Origin: Thuidium tamariscinum | Taxonomy: Eukaryota > Streptophyta > Bryopsida > Hypnales > Thuidiaceae | Reading direction: 5' to 3' | NCBI GenBank assembly: GCA_947034885.2 | Contig: OX344751.2 | Span: 40,515,082 to 40,579,081, forward strand | Length of the DNA stretch: 64,000 bases | Shown here: one piece after another, positions 1-12,063 of the stretch | Layout: every line of letters begins with the position of its first letter | Numbering within the stretch: the first letter of the stretch is position 1 | Position numbers and translations under genes: made by a program | The notes under the pieces: model-generated | What the model was told of the DNA's origin: nothing | The model's input: the letters and a program-made list of their open reading frames with translations, nothing else | Database searches by the model: none

Positions 1-497
1 AAAGTTTTGGCTTTTAAACAAAAATTTCAAATGAGGGCAACAGACCCTCTTCTACTCTCATGCCCACAACTTTTTAATAAATACTTCAAATATTGAGACA
101 AATGATACCTCATAGAAATCTAAAAAAATTCTCTTTGTCTTCTCTAAATTTCATTATAAACAAAGAAACTGCCGGTCTTCTATGGTCGATCAAAATCTCA
201 ACCCTCTCTCATGAAAGGCAACAGACTTAGCTTCACTCAAACAAGCACAATTCTTAGATCACAACTCCAAATCAAGCAGGAAAGAACAATTTGAAATCTC
301 AATGTCAAGATACAATATTCCTCAAATTTTCATTTCAAAATCTTTCATATACAACTCACAATAGTCCTCCAAACATTCCGGGCCTCTCATAAACTCCCAA
401 CATAATAATCAATCAAACCTTCAGGTTTTCTCCTAAACTCCCAACACCATAATAATGAGGAGGAGGAAGATGCCTACCAATCCTATATGAACCTAAG
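1..497. other. A+T-rich DNA, no gene seen
   Basis: I see no credible coding exon, RNA gene or repeat boundary in this stretch. Composition is A+T-rich and stop codons are dense in all frames. It ends at the TTAA that begins the neighbouring transposon relic. Confidence 0.6.
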
Positions 498-1429
498 TTA
501 ACCCCTAAAGGACCAAGAGTCCCCTTGGGGGACTTTAAAAATTCGGGCAGGTATTTGTGACTTCAATTTTTAATGAATTTTCTTGAAATTTTCACATAAG
601 ATAGAAAAACTAATTAGCTCTGTGGGAATATTATTTTTTTTTCAATTGGTGACCAAGAGCAAAAGTTATGCCATCTTAAACATAATTTCCATGTCGCCGG
701 GCAGAAAAAAAAAATCTACAAAAACTTCAAAATTAAAAAATAAATTTTTTTTTCTTACAGATTTTATTTTTGTCTACAAGTGAAGCTTTGATTCATTCCA
801 TTTGGATTAGTAATGTGAAAGTTATGAACAATCTTGTTTTTCGGGCAATTTAAGCATCTTCTTGAAAAAATAACTTATAGGATTCATTTGTGAATGCAAT
901 TTTCACAATTTTTCAAAAAAAATTGTTGGACAAGGTTGATTTTGTTTGCTAAAACAATCTCACCATTGTGATTATTGTGTTTCAATTCCATCTATGAGAT
1001 ATTTGCAATTTAGTTTTCCTTTCAATCTTGGACCTACATCTACTTGACAATTTTTTAAAGAATGAAAAAAAAATCTTTATTTTTTGATTTTTTTTTCCTA
1101 AGCTCTTAGCTCAATTTCTCAATAGAAAAAAATTTAAATTCAAGGTCTGTAGTGCAAAAAAATTACATAAATGGAGGACAAAGTCATTTGAAGTTGCAAA
1201 CTAGAGTTTAAGAAAACTTTGTTTTCCAACTTTGAATGCTCATATCTTCCTATCTATACGGTCAAACTTCATGAAATTTTCACCACATGATCTTAGTTAA
1301 GTAAAGTACAAGATCCTATGGTTAGATTCTAAAAATTTAGTTTTTTTGTTTTTCATGGATGAATGGAGCAGAAATGGCAGTTTTGAGTGGTTTTGTGTTG
1401 AAAAATGGCCGTGGTCCTTTAGGGGTTAA
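498..1429. mobile_element. TTAA-flanked MITE, copy 1
   Basis: A 924-bp element (502-1425) lies between two TTAA tetranucleotides at 498-501 and 1426-1429. Its ends are inverted copies of CCCCTAAAGGACCA. A second element of almost the same length (925 bp) lies at 50583-51507 in the opposite orientation. It shares internal sequence: the stretch around 795-830 here, reverse-complemented, matches the stretch around 51185-51225. No long reading frame is present, so it is non-autonomous. TTAA target duplications are the mark of piggyBac and of some Sola-type transposons; which family this belongs to cannot be settled by eye. Confidence 0.8.
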
Positions 1430-3030
1430 GTGAGAGATACCCAAATGAACCTCCAAACATCTAATGGCCAATGTAAAAGAACAAGAATATAAATTCAAGT
1501 TCATTCTCCAGAGCCAATGAAACTCAAAGGTCAAACTAGGAGATAAACTATTTATAACTCCTAATTTTATCTTCTAAAATTATAAATAGAATATAAAATT
1601 AAAACTAGATATCAAACTTCAACCAAACTAAATGGAGGTAAAAACTAAAGTCAAAGAAGAGTCCTAAGACTCTAAATCTCAAGACTCTTCTAGTTCAACA
1701 TTTTAGTGTTGAACTTCAAACCTAAAAATAGATTCTGGAACTTGAATTCTAAAATTTAATTTGAATAGAAAATACGTATACATTTTAAATAGTATACGCA
1801 TTTACATCATAACAACACTACATGAATTAGGTACATTTTTGGCAGAATTTTATGGTACTTTGAATGTCTTCTTTTGTATCCAAAGTTCATTAAGTACAAA
1901 GTGTATTTTTTTGGTTTCTTACTAGCCATTGAGTTTTATTATCGCACACTATACTCATCCACATCTATTCCAAAAATAATGGACAATATATGGTTAAGAT
2001 CCAACTCAACTTTGGAATAAACAACCAATAATACTAGAAAAAAATCTATATATACTCCCAAGACTTTGGAAGAGGTAACACACTTTTTATTTCTTCTATA
2101 ATAGATGCTATTTTAGAGATTTGGCCATTAGCCATTCTAAAGTGAAGGCATACATGGGTGATTACATGAAAGACCTGTATTATTTGTTGCGTTTTGCAAT
2201 AGTACTGAGCTGGTTAATTTTGACTAGAGTTAATCCACTACTAGTTACAACTGGCAGTTATAAACCAAGCTCTTGGTCCAAACGGAAAGGAAGCAACCAA
2301 CCACCAGGTTAGCTCGTAGCACACCGAGGAGGCACCAGACTTGCTCGGAGGAGACTAGGAGAGGGACAAGGATCGAAGCCAAAGAATTTAACAAAAAGTT
2401 TGGACTGAGGCGATAGGCAGACAGGGGGGCCAGAAGTAGCGCGGACTGAGCGGAGAGGGAGCGGAGTCGTCAGAGGTTTCGGGACTGGCAGTCGGGGAAT
2501 ATAAGGACAATGATGACATGTCTGCCCTAACTTCCTCAACTAGTAACCGCTTGTTAAAATAGTCTCCCTTGTCTTTAGTCCAACTATTAGGACTTGGTCA
2601 TAACACCCTTGGACCCCAAGCCCCGACCTAATCCCTGGCTACGGTATTGGCACGGTATCCGGCTGGCCCGGCTGGTGTTGGCTGGGGCTCCGACTGGGGA
2701 GCCTCCAGCTGAGGCTGGCTGGGTGTTGGCTGGTCACAACTCACAATTGTTTTGCCAAACTTGCCCTTAATTGGGCTAATATTTATGCAAGGTATTTCCC
2801 AAAGTACAACCACATTCCACTCTACCTAAGGAGCCTCCTAATCGTCACTTTGTTGGGTACTAAACGTTGCGATAGTGTCAAACATGTTGGACACTAAACG
2901 TTGGTTCTACCCCAAGGGAGTTTGCTTTTGACACCCCACTAAGACTTGGAAGGCGGTCAAAGCTTCGCTGTGGGGGTAACCTCTTTGACACTTAACTAAG
3001 ACTTTTTGGTTTATCTAGGTACCTAGGGAG
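1430..3030. other. Intergenic; G+C-rich patch at 2300-2810
   Basis: The first part is A+T-rich and featureless. Around 2300-2530 and 2620-2740 composition switches to G+C-rich with low-complexity runs of GGCTGG. Short frames on the minus strand there are proline/glutamine-rich products of that composition and match no family I know. At 2850-2930 a short phrase containing ACTAAACGTTG occurs twice. No gene is supported. Confidence 0.5.
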
Positions 3031-3400
3031 CCAAAACTTCGCCGTCCCTCATGGGACTAGATTAACCCCGTGAACAAGAGAAGAGGGAAAAGAGAGTGAG
3101 CACACAACTCTTTAAGTACTACTAGTCAAAGCTTCGCCGTCTCCTATGGGACTAGATTAACCTCGTGAACAAGAGAAGAGGGAGAAGAGAGTGAGCACAC
3201 AATTCTTAAAGTACTACTAGTCAAAGCTTCGTCGTCCCCTATAGGGCTAGATCAACCCCATGAACAAGAGAAGAGGGAGAAGAGAGTGAGCACACAATTC
3301 TTAGAGTACTACTAGTGAAAGCTTCGCCGTCCCCTATGGGACTAGATCAACCCCGTGAGCAAGAGAAGAGGGAAAGGAGAGTGAACACAAGGTGCAACAT
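3031..3400. repeat. 95-bp tandem repeat, about four copies
   Basis: A phrase beginning CTTCGCCGTC recurs at 3041, 3136, 3231 and 3326, giving an exact 95-bp period. Each unit carries GGGACTAGAT, CCGTGAACAAGAGAAGAGGG, GAGTGAGCACACAA and TACTACTAGT. Copies differ at a few positions only. A partial related piece lies upstream near 2955. No coding function is apparent. Confidence 0.9.
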
Positions 3401-6400
3401 ACTTTCAAAGTCACCTCCCTAGTAACTCCTCGGTTCCTCCCAAGTTCTCTCTCACAACACCTTTCAATAGTTTCATAATACAAGAGTAAACCAAGATCAA
3501 ATTACATAAGTTTCCACCAACTTGGTGGGGTCTCAAGTCCCCAAGTACAAACCACACTTACCAAGGGTGTAAAAACCATCAAAGGCTCCTTTGGCATAAC
3601 AAGTCCAAGGAAATCCGGCATAACTCGGGCCTAATAGTCCTCCTCCCTTAAATGGTGAGGAGTGAAAAAGAGAGAGAATGAGAGGAGAATGCCGCCCCTT
3701 TTATACTCAAAAGGGAGCACCCCCCCCCCTTTAATCTACTAAAAATAACTAGATGAGGGAATTTAGGAGGTCCGTACATGTTTACTAATCTCAAATCTAA
3801 CTATCCACCTAAAATCTACACAATTTGAATTGAGTAATTCAAATCCTACCTAACCTTACAAGAACTTGCAAAACCACCTAATTTACCTTCTCCAAAATCT
3901 ACAAGTTCTCACATGGGAGAAGTTCCCATGTGTTCCCACCTACTTAATTTGAAATTACTTACACCAAGCACTTAGAGCCACCTCCGCTAACTTTTTGAGG
4001 TGGTACTTGCTCCCACATGTGCCTGGAGTTCCCCACACGTTTCCCACGGCCATTAGAGCCCAAACTCTCCGAAAAGGCATTGGGGAGCCTTAAACCCCAT
4101 TTTCTCCTCCATGTGTTGTCTTCAAAAGGCTAACTTCTGGAGTGTAGCTCCGAATTGCAAACGGATTGCGCCATTGGGTCCGAAAGGCCATAATTAGCCT
4201 CGAGAAAACCCTTTACCCCTTAAACTATGTCCCAAATTTCAAAGAATCTTAGTGTAAGCTAGGATCAAAGTTGGGATAAATTCCCAACTTTTGGAGTTTG
4301 TCAATTTTGGACCCCAAACCTTCACCAATCTCTTTGGTAGATAGAGGGGGGTAGAAATAGATCCAAAGTAGGCCTCGATCCGATGTCGTATGGCCCCGGT
4401 ACGCCTGTCAACTGCAGCTTCCGCCATTTAAATTGTCAATTGTGGAAGAATGTTGCCGATTTGAGATCTTTCAACTATCGATTTGTCTTGAAACTTGGGG
4501 AAGCGCTCCGTTGGTGTGAGACTACCTCGCCGGATTTTTAGTAGGATTTTACTGCACCTTAAAATATTCTTTCGAATTCCCATCCAAAGTCCACTACGGT
4601 TGACCGTCTGGGAAAATGTCCAAACAATGTCGGAAAATTCCCAAAATTTAGAGGGGACCACCCATGGGATCCTTCCACTTGGATGCAAATCTGCATCCCC
4701 ACTGCGTGCTCTTAGAATTAGGAAATCGCCCGGTACCTGCATTTCAAGATTAGTATTCAGCCCCTATTCTCTTCGATGCTATGGGGAGTGGGGGATTCCT
4801 CCTAGATTCCCCCATGAGGAATTTCTAATCTACCTAGGGCCTTTTTAGGCTTCTTACCATAATCCTGTACATCACTATCAGTTTGACGTCTATTTAGCTA
4901 AAATAAGGCCCGTTTTGGATGTAAATTATCATAAACCCTTCCTAATGACAAAATGACATATTGGTATGTGTAATACCAATACTGGTTTAATGCCTTTTGT
5001 GGATTTTATGAGCCTAATTATGCCTTAGATTATATAAGAATTCGAAAAAAGAACCCGTGAGTCCCCGGTGACGAATCGGGGGCTCACAGAGCACCACTTG
5101 GACCAAAAGACTTTGGCCAAGTTTTGTTTATGTTTTGGAATTTTGAAGGCTTAGGGCCCCTTTAATTAGTTTTTATTTTCTAGTATTGGCATTAGGGATC
5201 CAGTCTCAACATATCGCTTGAAGAACACTCGTGACATTTCAAACATTAAGCACCAAAGTTCGGTTCAAATACTGTCATGTGTGCCTCCTTTGACAGTAAG
5301 ATTTTGAAATACTAAGAAATTTTGAGGATTTAAAGTGAAATTCCGGTTAAACACTGTCATGTGTACCTCCTTTTGCGAATAAAATTTTCAAAATACCATT
5401 GGAGAGTTCTGTGCCGCGGAACCAACCAAATCAAACGGCGAGGCTTTGAACCTCTTAAAGCGGAACCTCACTTGAACATCCGGATGACATTTTGAAATCA
5501 AACAAAAGCATCCAATCCAACCACTTATATTTTCCATCATTCCACACAAAATTTCGTTTTTGTAAATTTAGATAAAAATTAGACCAAAATAGTTTGAATT
5601 TTAGATTCCAAATTTTGGTCAAAAACCAAAAAACAAGCTAGCCAGCCAGTCTTCTGACTGACCAGCCAGCCAAAGGAGGGCCTGAGTTGACTGAGGAGCG
5701 GGGAGCCGGGGGTTCTATCTATGGACTGTCCATCGGGAACTGGTCCGAGGTGCTGGACGGGAGAGTCGAGCTGTCCGTTGAGGCTAGGAATTGGCTGTTC
5801 GCTAGGGTGCAGAGCAAGCCAAGGAGCCAAAGAGTCCAGGGAGTCCAGGGAGTCTAAACTCAAGTCAAGTAAGAGTCTAACACTCCTTTATTAATTGGTC
5901 TTGCAAAGGATAGATTTTGGGCAAAATTAAAAAGAGGTTATCAAGGGAACTTCCAACCTTTAAACTCAATTTTATGCCAATAATCTAACAATTGCAACAC
6001 CAACGCATCTTCACTAAAATTCTTCCACCTCAAACTCCATAGCCGCTCTCTCCCTCGAAAAACATTGCAAAATACAACCAAGCAAGAATGGGGGTAGAGA
6101 CAACGAATTAGGAGAATTAAGGTGGCTAAATCGACCCATACGAGAACATTAACATTAAAAAATTAATTTAAAGGAATAACACTATAGAGTTAGATTCTTT
6201 ATTCTCGGCCTTTGGCCTTTGGGAATAAAATACTAATTTCTTTAGAATATTACTATTGAAATTATTCTCGTTCTTTAGGAATGATCTACATTCTTTGGTA
6301 GTTAGTCATTAATTAGATTCTTAGAAGGTTTGGATTTTGTTGGTTTTGTTTTATTGAGCCTAATAAGCCAAAAAGAAAACAAACAAATGGACAACCAATT

Positions 6401-7306
6401 TCTTTACAAATTAACGCAAATTCAAAATTAATTAGATTTGAAAAGATTTGATGATAGTTTTTGATTTAAAATATTTTAATAAGACAAAAGGGAAAGGACA
6501 AATTGACAACTAATTTCTTTAGGGAATTAATGCAAATTCAAAAATTAATTAGATTTGAAAAGATTTGATGATAATTTCCGATTCAAAATAATTAATTTCA
6601 ACTTAAATAAAGTTGAATTTAGAATATTAATTTAGAACCAAAAGAAAAACTAAAACTAACTAACCATTAAATTCCATTTGATTTCTTAGAATAAAGTATT
6701 TGCTAAGGATTTGACCAAATAAGTAGACTAAGTTAAATTGCAATATTTTTTAATTACCAAAAAATTAGGAATAAAAAGAATTACACAATTAAATTAGTGC
6801 TACATAACCTTTAGTTTATTTTCAACCAGGAAAGATTTAATTGACCAACAACGTGAGAATTATTATGAATTAGATGGGGAGCCGGGATAATTTTGATGGC
6901 GAGGTTGTAGGACAATATCTGCACATGATGAAGTTTGACGACGGGACTATGGAGATTTACGTAGAGGAGGTAAATCGATCCCATTTGATTTTTATTCTCA
7001 TTGTTCTGTTACTAAGTTTCTTTTTACCGAACGCTTGGAATTAGGATTAGGTACGATTTCAATTGACAAGTAGATTAGAATAGGAAATATTAGTTAGACA
7101 CCGAAATAGACTTAGGAATATCTACCACAAAAGCTTGGAGTAACAACGAATCGGGTAGAAAAATTGACACTTAAAAAGACGTAACTAAAAGAGTTCATTG
7201 CTTGGAAGGCTCTCTTTGAATAACCAATAAAAGAGGAAACTCAATTAGACACATCACCCGAGTGAAAAAATTTTAACTCGAGGGTGGAGTTAGACGCACC
7301 TACATC
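3401..7306. other. Intergenic DNA with short local duplications
   Basis: No recognisable gene. A homopolymer C run lies near 3720. Around 5262 and 5346 a phrase containing CTGTCATGTGTGCCTCC is repeated at about 84 bp. A G+C-rich low-complexity patch with GCCAGCC repeats lies at 5640-5860. Short reading frames around 4240-4850 lie on both strands and give no family match, so I treat them as chance. The segment ends at the outer edge of the giant inverted repeat. Confidence 0.5.
6378..6590. repeat. Direct duplication of about 100 bp
   Basis: The segment starting near 6380 (GGACAACCAATTTCTTTA, then AATTAATTAGATTTGAAAAG, then a GATTTGATGATA motif) is repeated from about 6495 with a few substitutions. 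The two copies are about 113 bp apart. No function is visible. Confidence 0.75.
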
Positions 7307-7499
7307 AGGCAGACGGGTGGACAGGCGGGCGGTAATCAAATAAATAAGCAAATGGACGTACATTGTAGGAGACATAGGATTCGGAGGCAAAGGCTAGAAG
7401 GTGGGATGGACAAATGGGCCTACAAGGGATTCTACAGAATGGAATAGAATGCTCTAAAACTTGAAAAAATCAATTCATAAAAATCAATAAATAAAACTT

Positions 7500-9750
7500 G
7501 AAGAAGGGATATTTTCAACATCAACAAACAAACTCATATTATAATGTAAATTTCTTGACTAGGAAATTGCCAAAGACTTTGTACATTCTAATTGATGGGA
7601 TTGATGCCCCTTTTAAGCATTATTCACATTACTTAAAATCTGTTAAACCTTCCACAATTCTATCTCATCATCTCAAAAAATGCATAAGACATTCCCAAAA
7701 ATTGTAACAAAATCCAAAATAAGCATACTAACAAATAAAATCAAAGAAATCAACTTGTTATTTATTTATTTATTAGTAAGAAGTTAAAACCATCAAAAAA
7801 TTGCATAAAATTCTAAAAGTGTCCTTTGCTTTTGAAAATTTGCAAGTAGGTGTCCCAATACATGCCAAGCAGGTATAAATAAATTTAGAAAATTCTAGTT
7901 GCCCATGCAAAAGTTGAGACGAATATACTAAATTGTGACTAATGTGACTAATGCCCCTTTGGGGCATTAGTCACATTAGTCACAATTGAACATATCTACC
8001 AAATTCCTAGCCTTTTCTATTTCAATTTCTTTTGAAAATCTCCAAATACTTCCAATGCATCCTAATGAAGCACATTGACATTTGAAGTTGGACAAGTGAC
8101 CTTGAATTTTTTTTCTTCTTGGGTTGTAAATCAAAACCATCAAAAAATTGCACAAAATTCTAAAAGTGTCCTTTACTTTTGAAAATTTGCAAGTAGGTGT
8201 CCCAATACATGCCAAGCAGGTATAAATAAATTTAGAAAATTCTAGTTGCCCATGCAAAAGTTGTGGCCACTTTACTAAATTGTGACTAACGTGACTAATG
8301 CCCCTTTGGGGCATTAGTCACATTAGTCACAATTGAACATATCTCCCAAATTTCTAGCCTTTTCTATTTCAATTTTCTCTGAAAATCCCCAAATACTTCC
8401 AATGCATCCTAATGAAGTATATTGACATTCGAAGTTGGACAAGTGACCTTGAACTTTTTTTCTTTTTGGATTGTAAGTCAAAACCATCAAGAAATTACAC
8501 AAAATTTTAAAAGTGTCCTTTGCTTTTGAAAATTTGCAAGTAAGTGTCTTACATCATGCCAAGAATGTATAAATAAATTTAGAAAATTTTAGTTGCCCAT
8601 GCAAAAGTTGTGGTGAATATACTAAATTGTGACTAACGTGACTAATGCCCCTTTAGGGCATTAGTCACATTAGTCATAATTGAACATATCTCCCAAATTC
8701 CTAGCCTTTTCTATTTCAATTTCTTTTGAAAAATCCCCAAATACTTCCAATGCATCCTAATGAAGCACATTGACATTCGAAGTTGGACAAGTGACCTTGG
8801 ATTTTATTTCTTTTTGAGTTGTAAGTCAAAACCATCAAAAAATTGCACAAAATTCTAAAAGTATCCTTTGCTTTTGAAAATTTGCAAGTAAGTGTCTTAC
8901 ATCATGCCAAGAATGTATAAAAAAAGTTAGAAAATTTTAGTTTCCCATGCAAAAGTTGTGGCCACTTTACTAAATTGTGACTAATGTGACTAATGCCCCT
9001 TTGGGGCATTAGTCACATTAGTCACAATTGAACATATCTCCCAAATTCCTAGCCTTTTCTATTTCAATTTTCTCTAAAAATCCCCAAATACTTCCAATGC
9101 ATACTAATGAAGCATATTGACATTCGAAGTTGGACAAGTGACCTTGAATTTTATTTCTTTTGGGGTTGTAAGTCAAAACCATCAAAAAATTGCACAAAAT
9201 TCTAAAAGTGTCCTTTGCTTTTGAAAATTTTCAAGTAAGTGTTTTACATCATGCCAAGAATGTATAAAAAAAGTTAGAAAATTTTAGTTTCCCATGCAAA
9301 AGTTGTGGCCACTTTACTAAATTGTGACTAATGTGACTAATGCCCCTTTGGGGCATTAGTCACATTAGTCACAATTGAACATATCTCCCAAATTCCTAGC
9401 CTTTTCTATTTCAATTTTCTCTAAAAATCCCCAAATACTTCCAATGCATACTAATGAAGCATATTGACATTCGAAGTTGGACAAGTGACCTTGAATTTTA
9501 TTTCTTTTGGGGTTGTAAGTCAAAACCATCAAGAAATTGCAAAAAAATCTAAAAGTGTCATATGCTTTCAAAAAATTTCAAATAGGTGCTACATTTAATC
9601 CGAAGCACATAGAAAAAAATTTAGAAAATTTTAGTTGCTTATGCAAAAGTTGTGGTTAAATTACAAAATTGTGGCTAAATTACAAAATTGTGACTAATGT
9701 GACTAATGCCGTTAAGGGGCATTAGTGACATTAGTTGCAATTGAATAAAC
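7500..9750. repeat. About 347-bp tandem repeats with 57-bp palindromes, left arm
   Basis: Palindromes centred at 7959, 8306, 8653, 9001, 9348 and about 9713 mark a repeat of about 347 bp (the last spacing is about 365). A decayed one lies near 7614. The best copy (7931-7987) has two 27-bp halves, AATTGTGACTAATGTGACTA then ATGCCCC, around TTT. Between palindromes the units share CCTAGCCTTTTCTATTTCAA, CTTCCAATGCAT and AAAACCATCAA motifs with scattered differences. Any single strand could form a row of hairpins. I find no coding capacity; the short frames here mirror exactly in the other arm and only follow the repeat. Confidence 0.92.
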
Positions 9751-10329
9751 CTCCCAACATCCTTGATTCTTCTATTCAAGTTTTTTTGTAAAATTTTTCA
9801 ATAGATGCAATGCATTGTGATAGAGCATATTTACATATGAAATTAGACAAGTCAACTTTAATTTTATATATGTTTGGGTTGAAAGTTAAAACGATGAAAG
9901 AATTGCAAAAAAACTCTAAAAGTGTCCAATGCCCCTACACATTTGTACTTTTGTGAAGAGGGATTTTAGATTATATAGAGCATATATAATAGTTCTTATG
10001 TATTTTCATTACCAAAAACCTCCCATGAATACTTACAAACATGTTTACTACTCTAGCTTAGAATATTGTTGGATTTGTAGGCATTGATTGTCATTACCTA
10101 AATTCATTCTTTGATATTAAGCATGAAGATTAAAGAACAAATTACAAAACAAGAGTAGAATTTTAAACAAGAAATAGACTATCAAGGCCTCAAGGAACAC
10201 AAGTGAAATAGTTAATTTACCCTAGGCCTACATGCTTGCTAAATTTCTGAATTTTTTTCCATTCCATTGCGTGCCCAATGCCCACCCATCTATTTGAAAG
10301 TTTGTCGAAATGCTTAAATTCTTACAAGA

Positions 10330-12063
10330 CTACGTCCATACCAATCCGCCTGTCCGCTCTATTAGAAGTCCAAATGCCCATTCGCTTGTTTGTGCCATCG
10401 GAGCTATCCAAACGCCCATATGCCCGACCACCCCATCAAAGCCGTCCGATATTGCACTTGTTTGTGCGTTCGCTGCATCTAAGTTGTCCGCTTCTTTGCC
10501 CGTCTGCCCGTCCGCCTATTCACGCGTCCGTCCGTCCGCTTGTCCACCGCCCACCCGTCCGCGCATCTGCCCGTCCGCCGATTCGTGCGTCCGCCCACCC
10601 GCTTGACCAAAGCCATCCGATCTTCCTTCCGTCCGCGCGTTCGCTCTTTCCAAGCCGTCCGTCTACACGTCCGCCCATCCGCTTGATCAAAGCCGTCCGA
10701 TCTTCCTTCCGTCCACTCTATCCAAGCCGTTCGTTTGCCCGTCCGCTTGATCAAAGCCGTCCGATCTTCTTTCCGTCCGCCCGTCCGCCCCATCGGAGCC
10801 GTGCAAATGGCCATCCAAATTTCCAAACTCTTACAAGTTCATGCCCTTGCTAATACACTTGCCTAACCTCCTTTTGAAATCATGTTTGAAAGCCCGATTG
10901 TCCACCCCATCTGACGCGTCCAAACGCCCGTCTGAAAGCTCGATTATCCGCCCTTTTTTAGTTATCCAATCGTCCACCTGTCTACTGCATCGCGCACGTC
11001 TGAATGCCCATCCAATTATCTTAACGATTGTTTGCCTTAACCATTTCAGAAGTCTTCTTCTGCTGCATTGGATTCTTTGAATAAAAGATCCGCTTCCATT
11101 CTTCTCATGGCAGACATTCAATATTGCAAGTATCCAATGGACAATGAATGTACAAAAACAAAAAAGAAGTAAGTCCTCCACTTAATTGACTTTGCATCAT
11201 AAACCCTAAACCCTAAACCCTAACCTTTATTTTAGTTTATTCTTGTTGCATCATGCGTATTTTTAAAATTTTGATTTGTATAAAAAGGTGGTGGATTTGG
11301 CCCACCATCTTTTTGTATATATGCTTGTTGAAGTCTATAAAGTAAGGTAGGCTTTCCAATAAATAACTTTTAAAAATTTATGACTTGGTTTGTAAAGCTA
11401 TGATTTTTCTAAATATTGTTGGTGATAATATTAGGGTTTAAATGTTACCTATTTCATCCATTTTCTTCTATTTTTAGCCGTTCCTCTATCCCTTGTACAC
11501 AAATATTTCCTCTTAAAGTAACCTCATAGTATAATATTCCCTTTAGATCAATGAACTTGTAAGAGTTTGGAAATTTGGATGGCCATTTGCACGGCTCCGA
11601 TGGGGCGGACGGGCGGACGGAAAGAAGATCGGACGGCTTTGATCAAGCGGACGGGCAAACGAACGGCTTGGATAGAGTGGACGGAAGGAAGATCGGACGG
11701 CTTTGATCAAGCGGATGGGCGGACGTGTAGACGGACGGCTTGGAAAGAGCGAACGCGCGGACGGAAGGAAGATCGGATGGCTTTGGTCAAGCGGGTGGGC
11801 GGACGCACGAATCGGCGGACGGGCAGATGCGCGGACGGGTGGGCGGTGGACAAGCGGACGGACGGACGCGTGAATAGGCGGACGGGCAGACGGGCAAAGA
11901 AGCGGACAACTTAGATGCAGCGAACGCACAAACAAGTGCAATATCGGACGGCTTTGATGGGGTGGTCGGGCATATGGGCGTTTGGATAGCTCCGATGGCA
12001 CAAACAAGCGAATGGGCATTTGGACTTCTAATAGAGCGGACAGGCGGATTGGTATGGACGTAG
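10330..12063. repeat. GTCCG-rich blocks flanking the spacer
   Basis: From 10330 to 10842 the plus strand is a degenerate array of GTCCG/CCGTCCG words. The mirror block with CGGAC/GGACGG words spans 11551-12063. Similar words continue into the spacer to about 11020. All frames through these blocks stay open for up to about 190 codons and give proline, arginine and serine-rich products. That is expected from the repeated pentamer and is not evidence for a gene. Confidence 0.85.
11201..11225. repeat. Interstitial telomere-like tract (CCCTAAA), about 3.5 units
   Basis: AAACCCTAAACCCTAAACCC followed by TAACC lies in the spacer, starting about 4 bp from the symmetry axis of the inverted repeat (11196.5). 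It is in one orientation only, so it is not a simple head-to-head telomere fusion. The unit matches the usual plant telomere repeat. Short tracts of this kind also occur by chance or as telo-box promoter motifs. Confidence 0.8.

Noticed and set aside
2300..5900. Possible LTR retrotransposon
   Set aside because: I find no long direct repeats with TG/CA ends, primer-binding site, polypurine tract or polyprotein motifs. The G+C-rich patches are low-complexity only.
7500..9750. CRISPR-like regularly spaced palindromic repeats
   Set aside because: Units are about 347 bp, spacers are themselves repeated, there are no cas genes, and the surroundings are plant nuclear DNA.
11201..11225. True chromosome end or telomere-telomere fusion
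   Set aside because: The tract is only about 3.5 units, in one orientation, and embedded in a unique 708-bp spacer with genes on one side and continued DNA on both.
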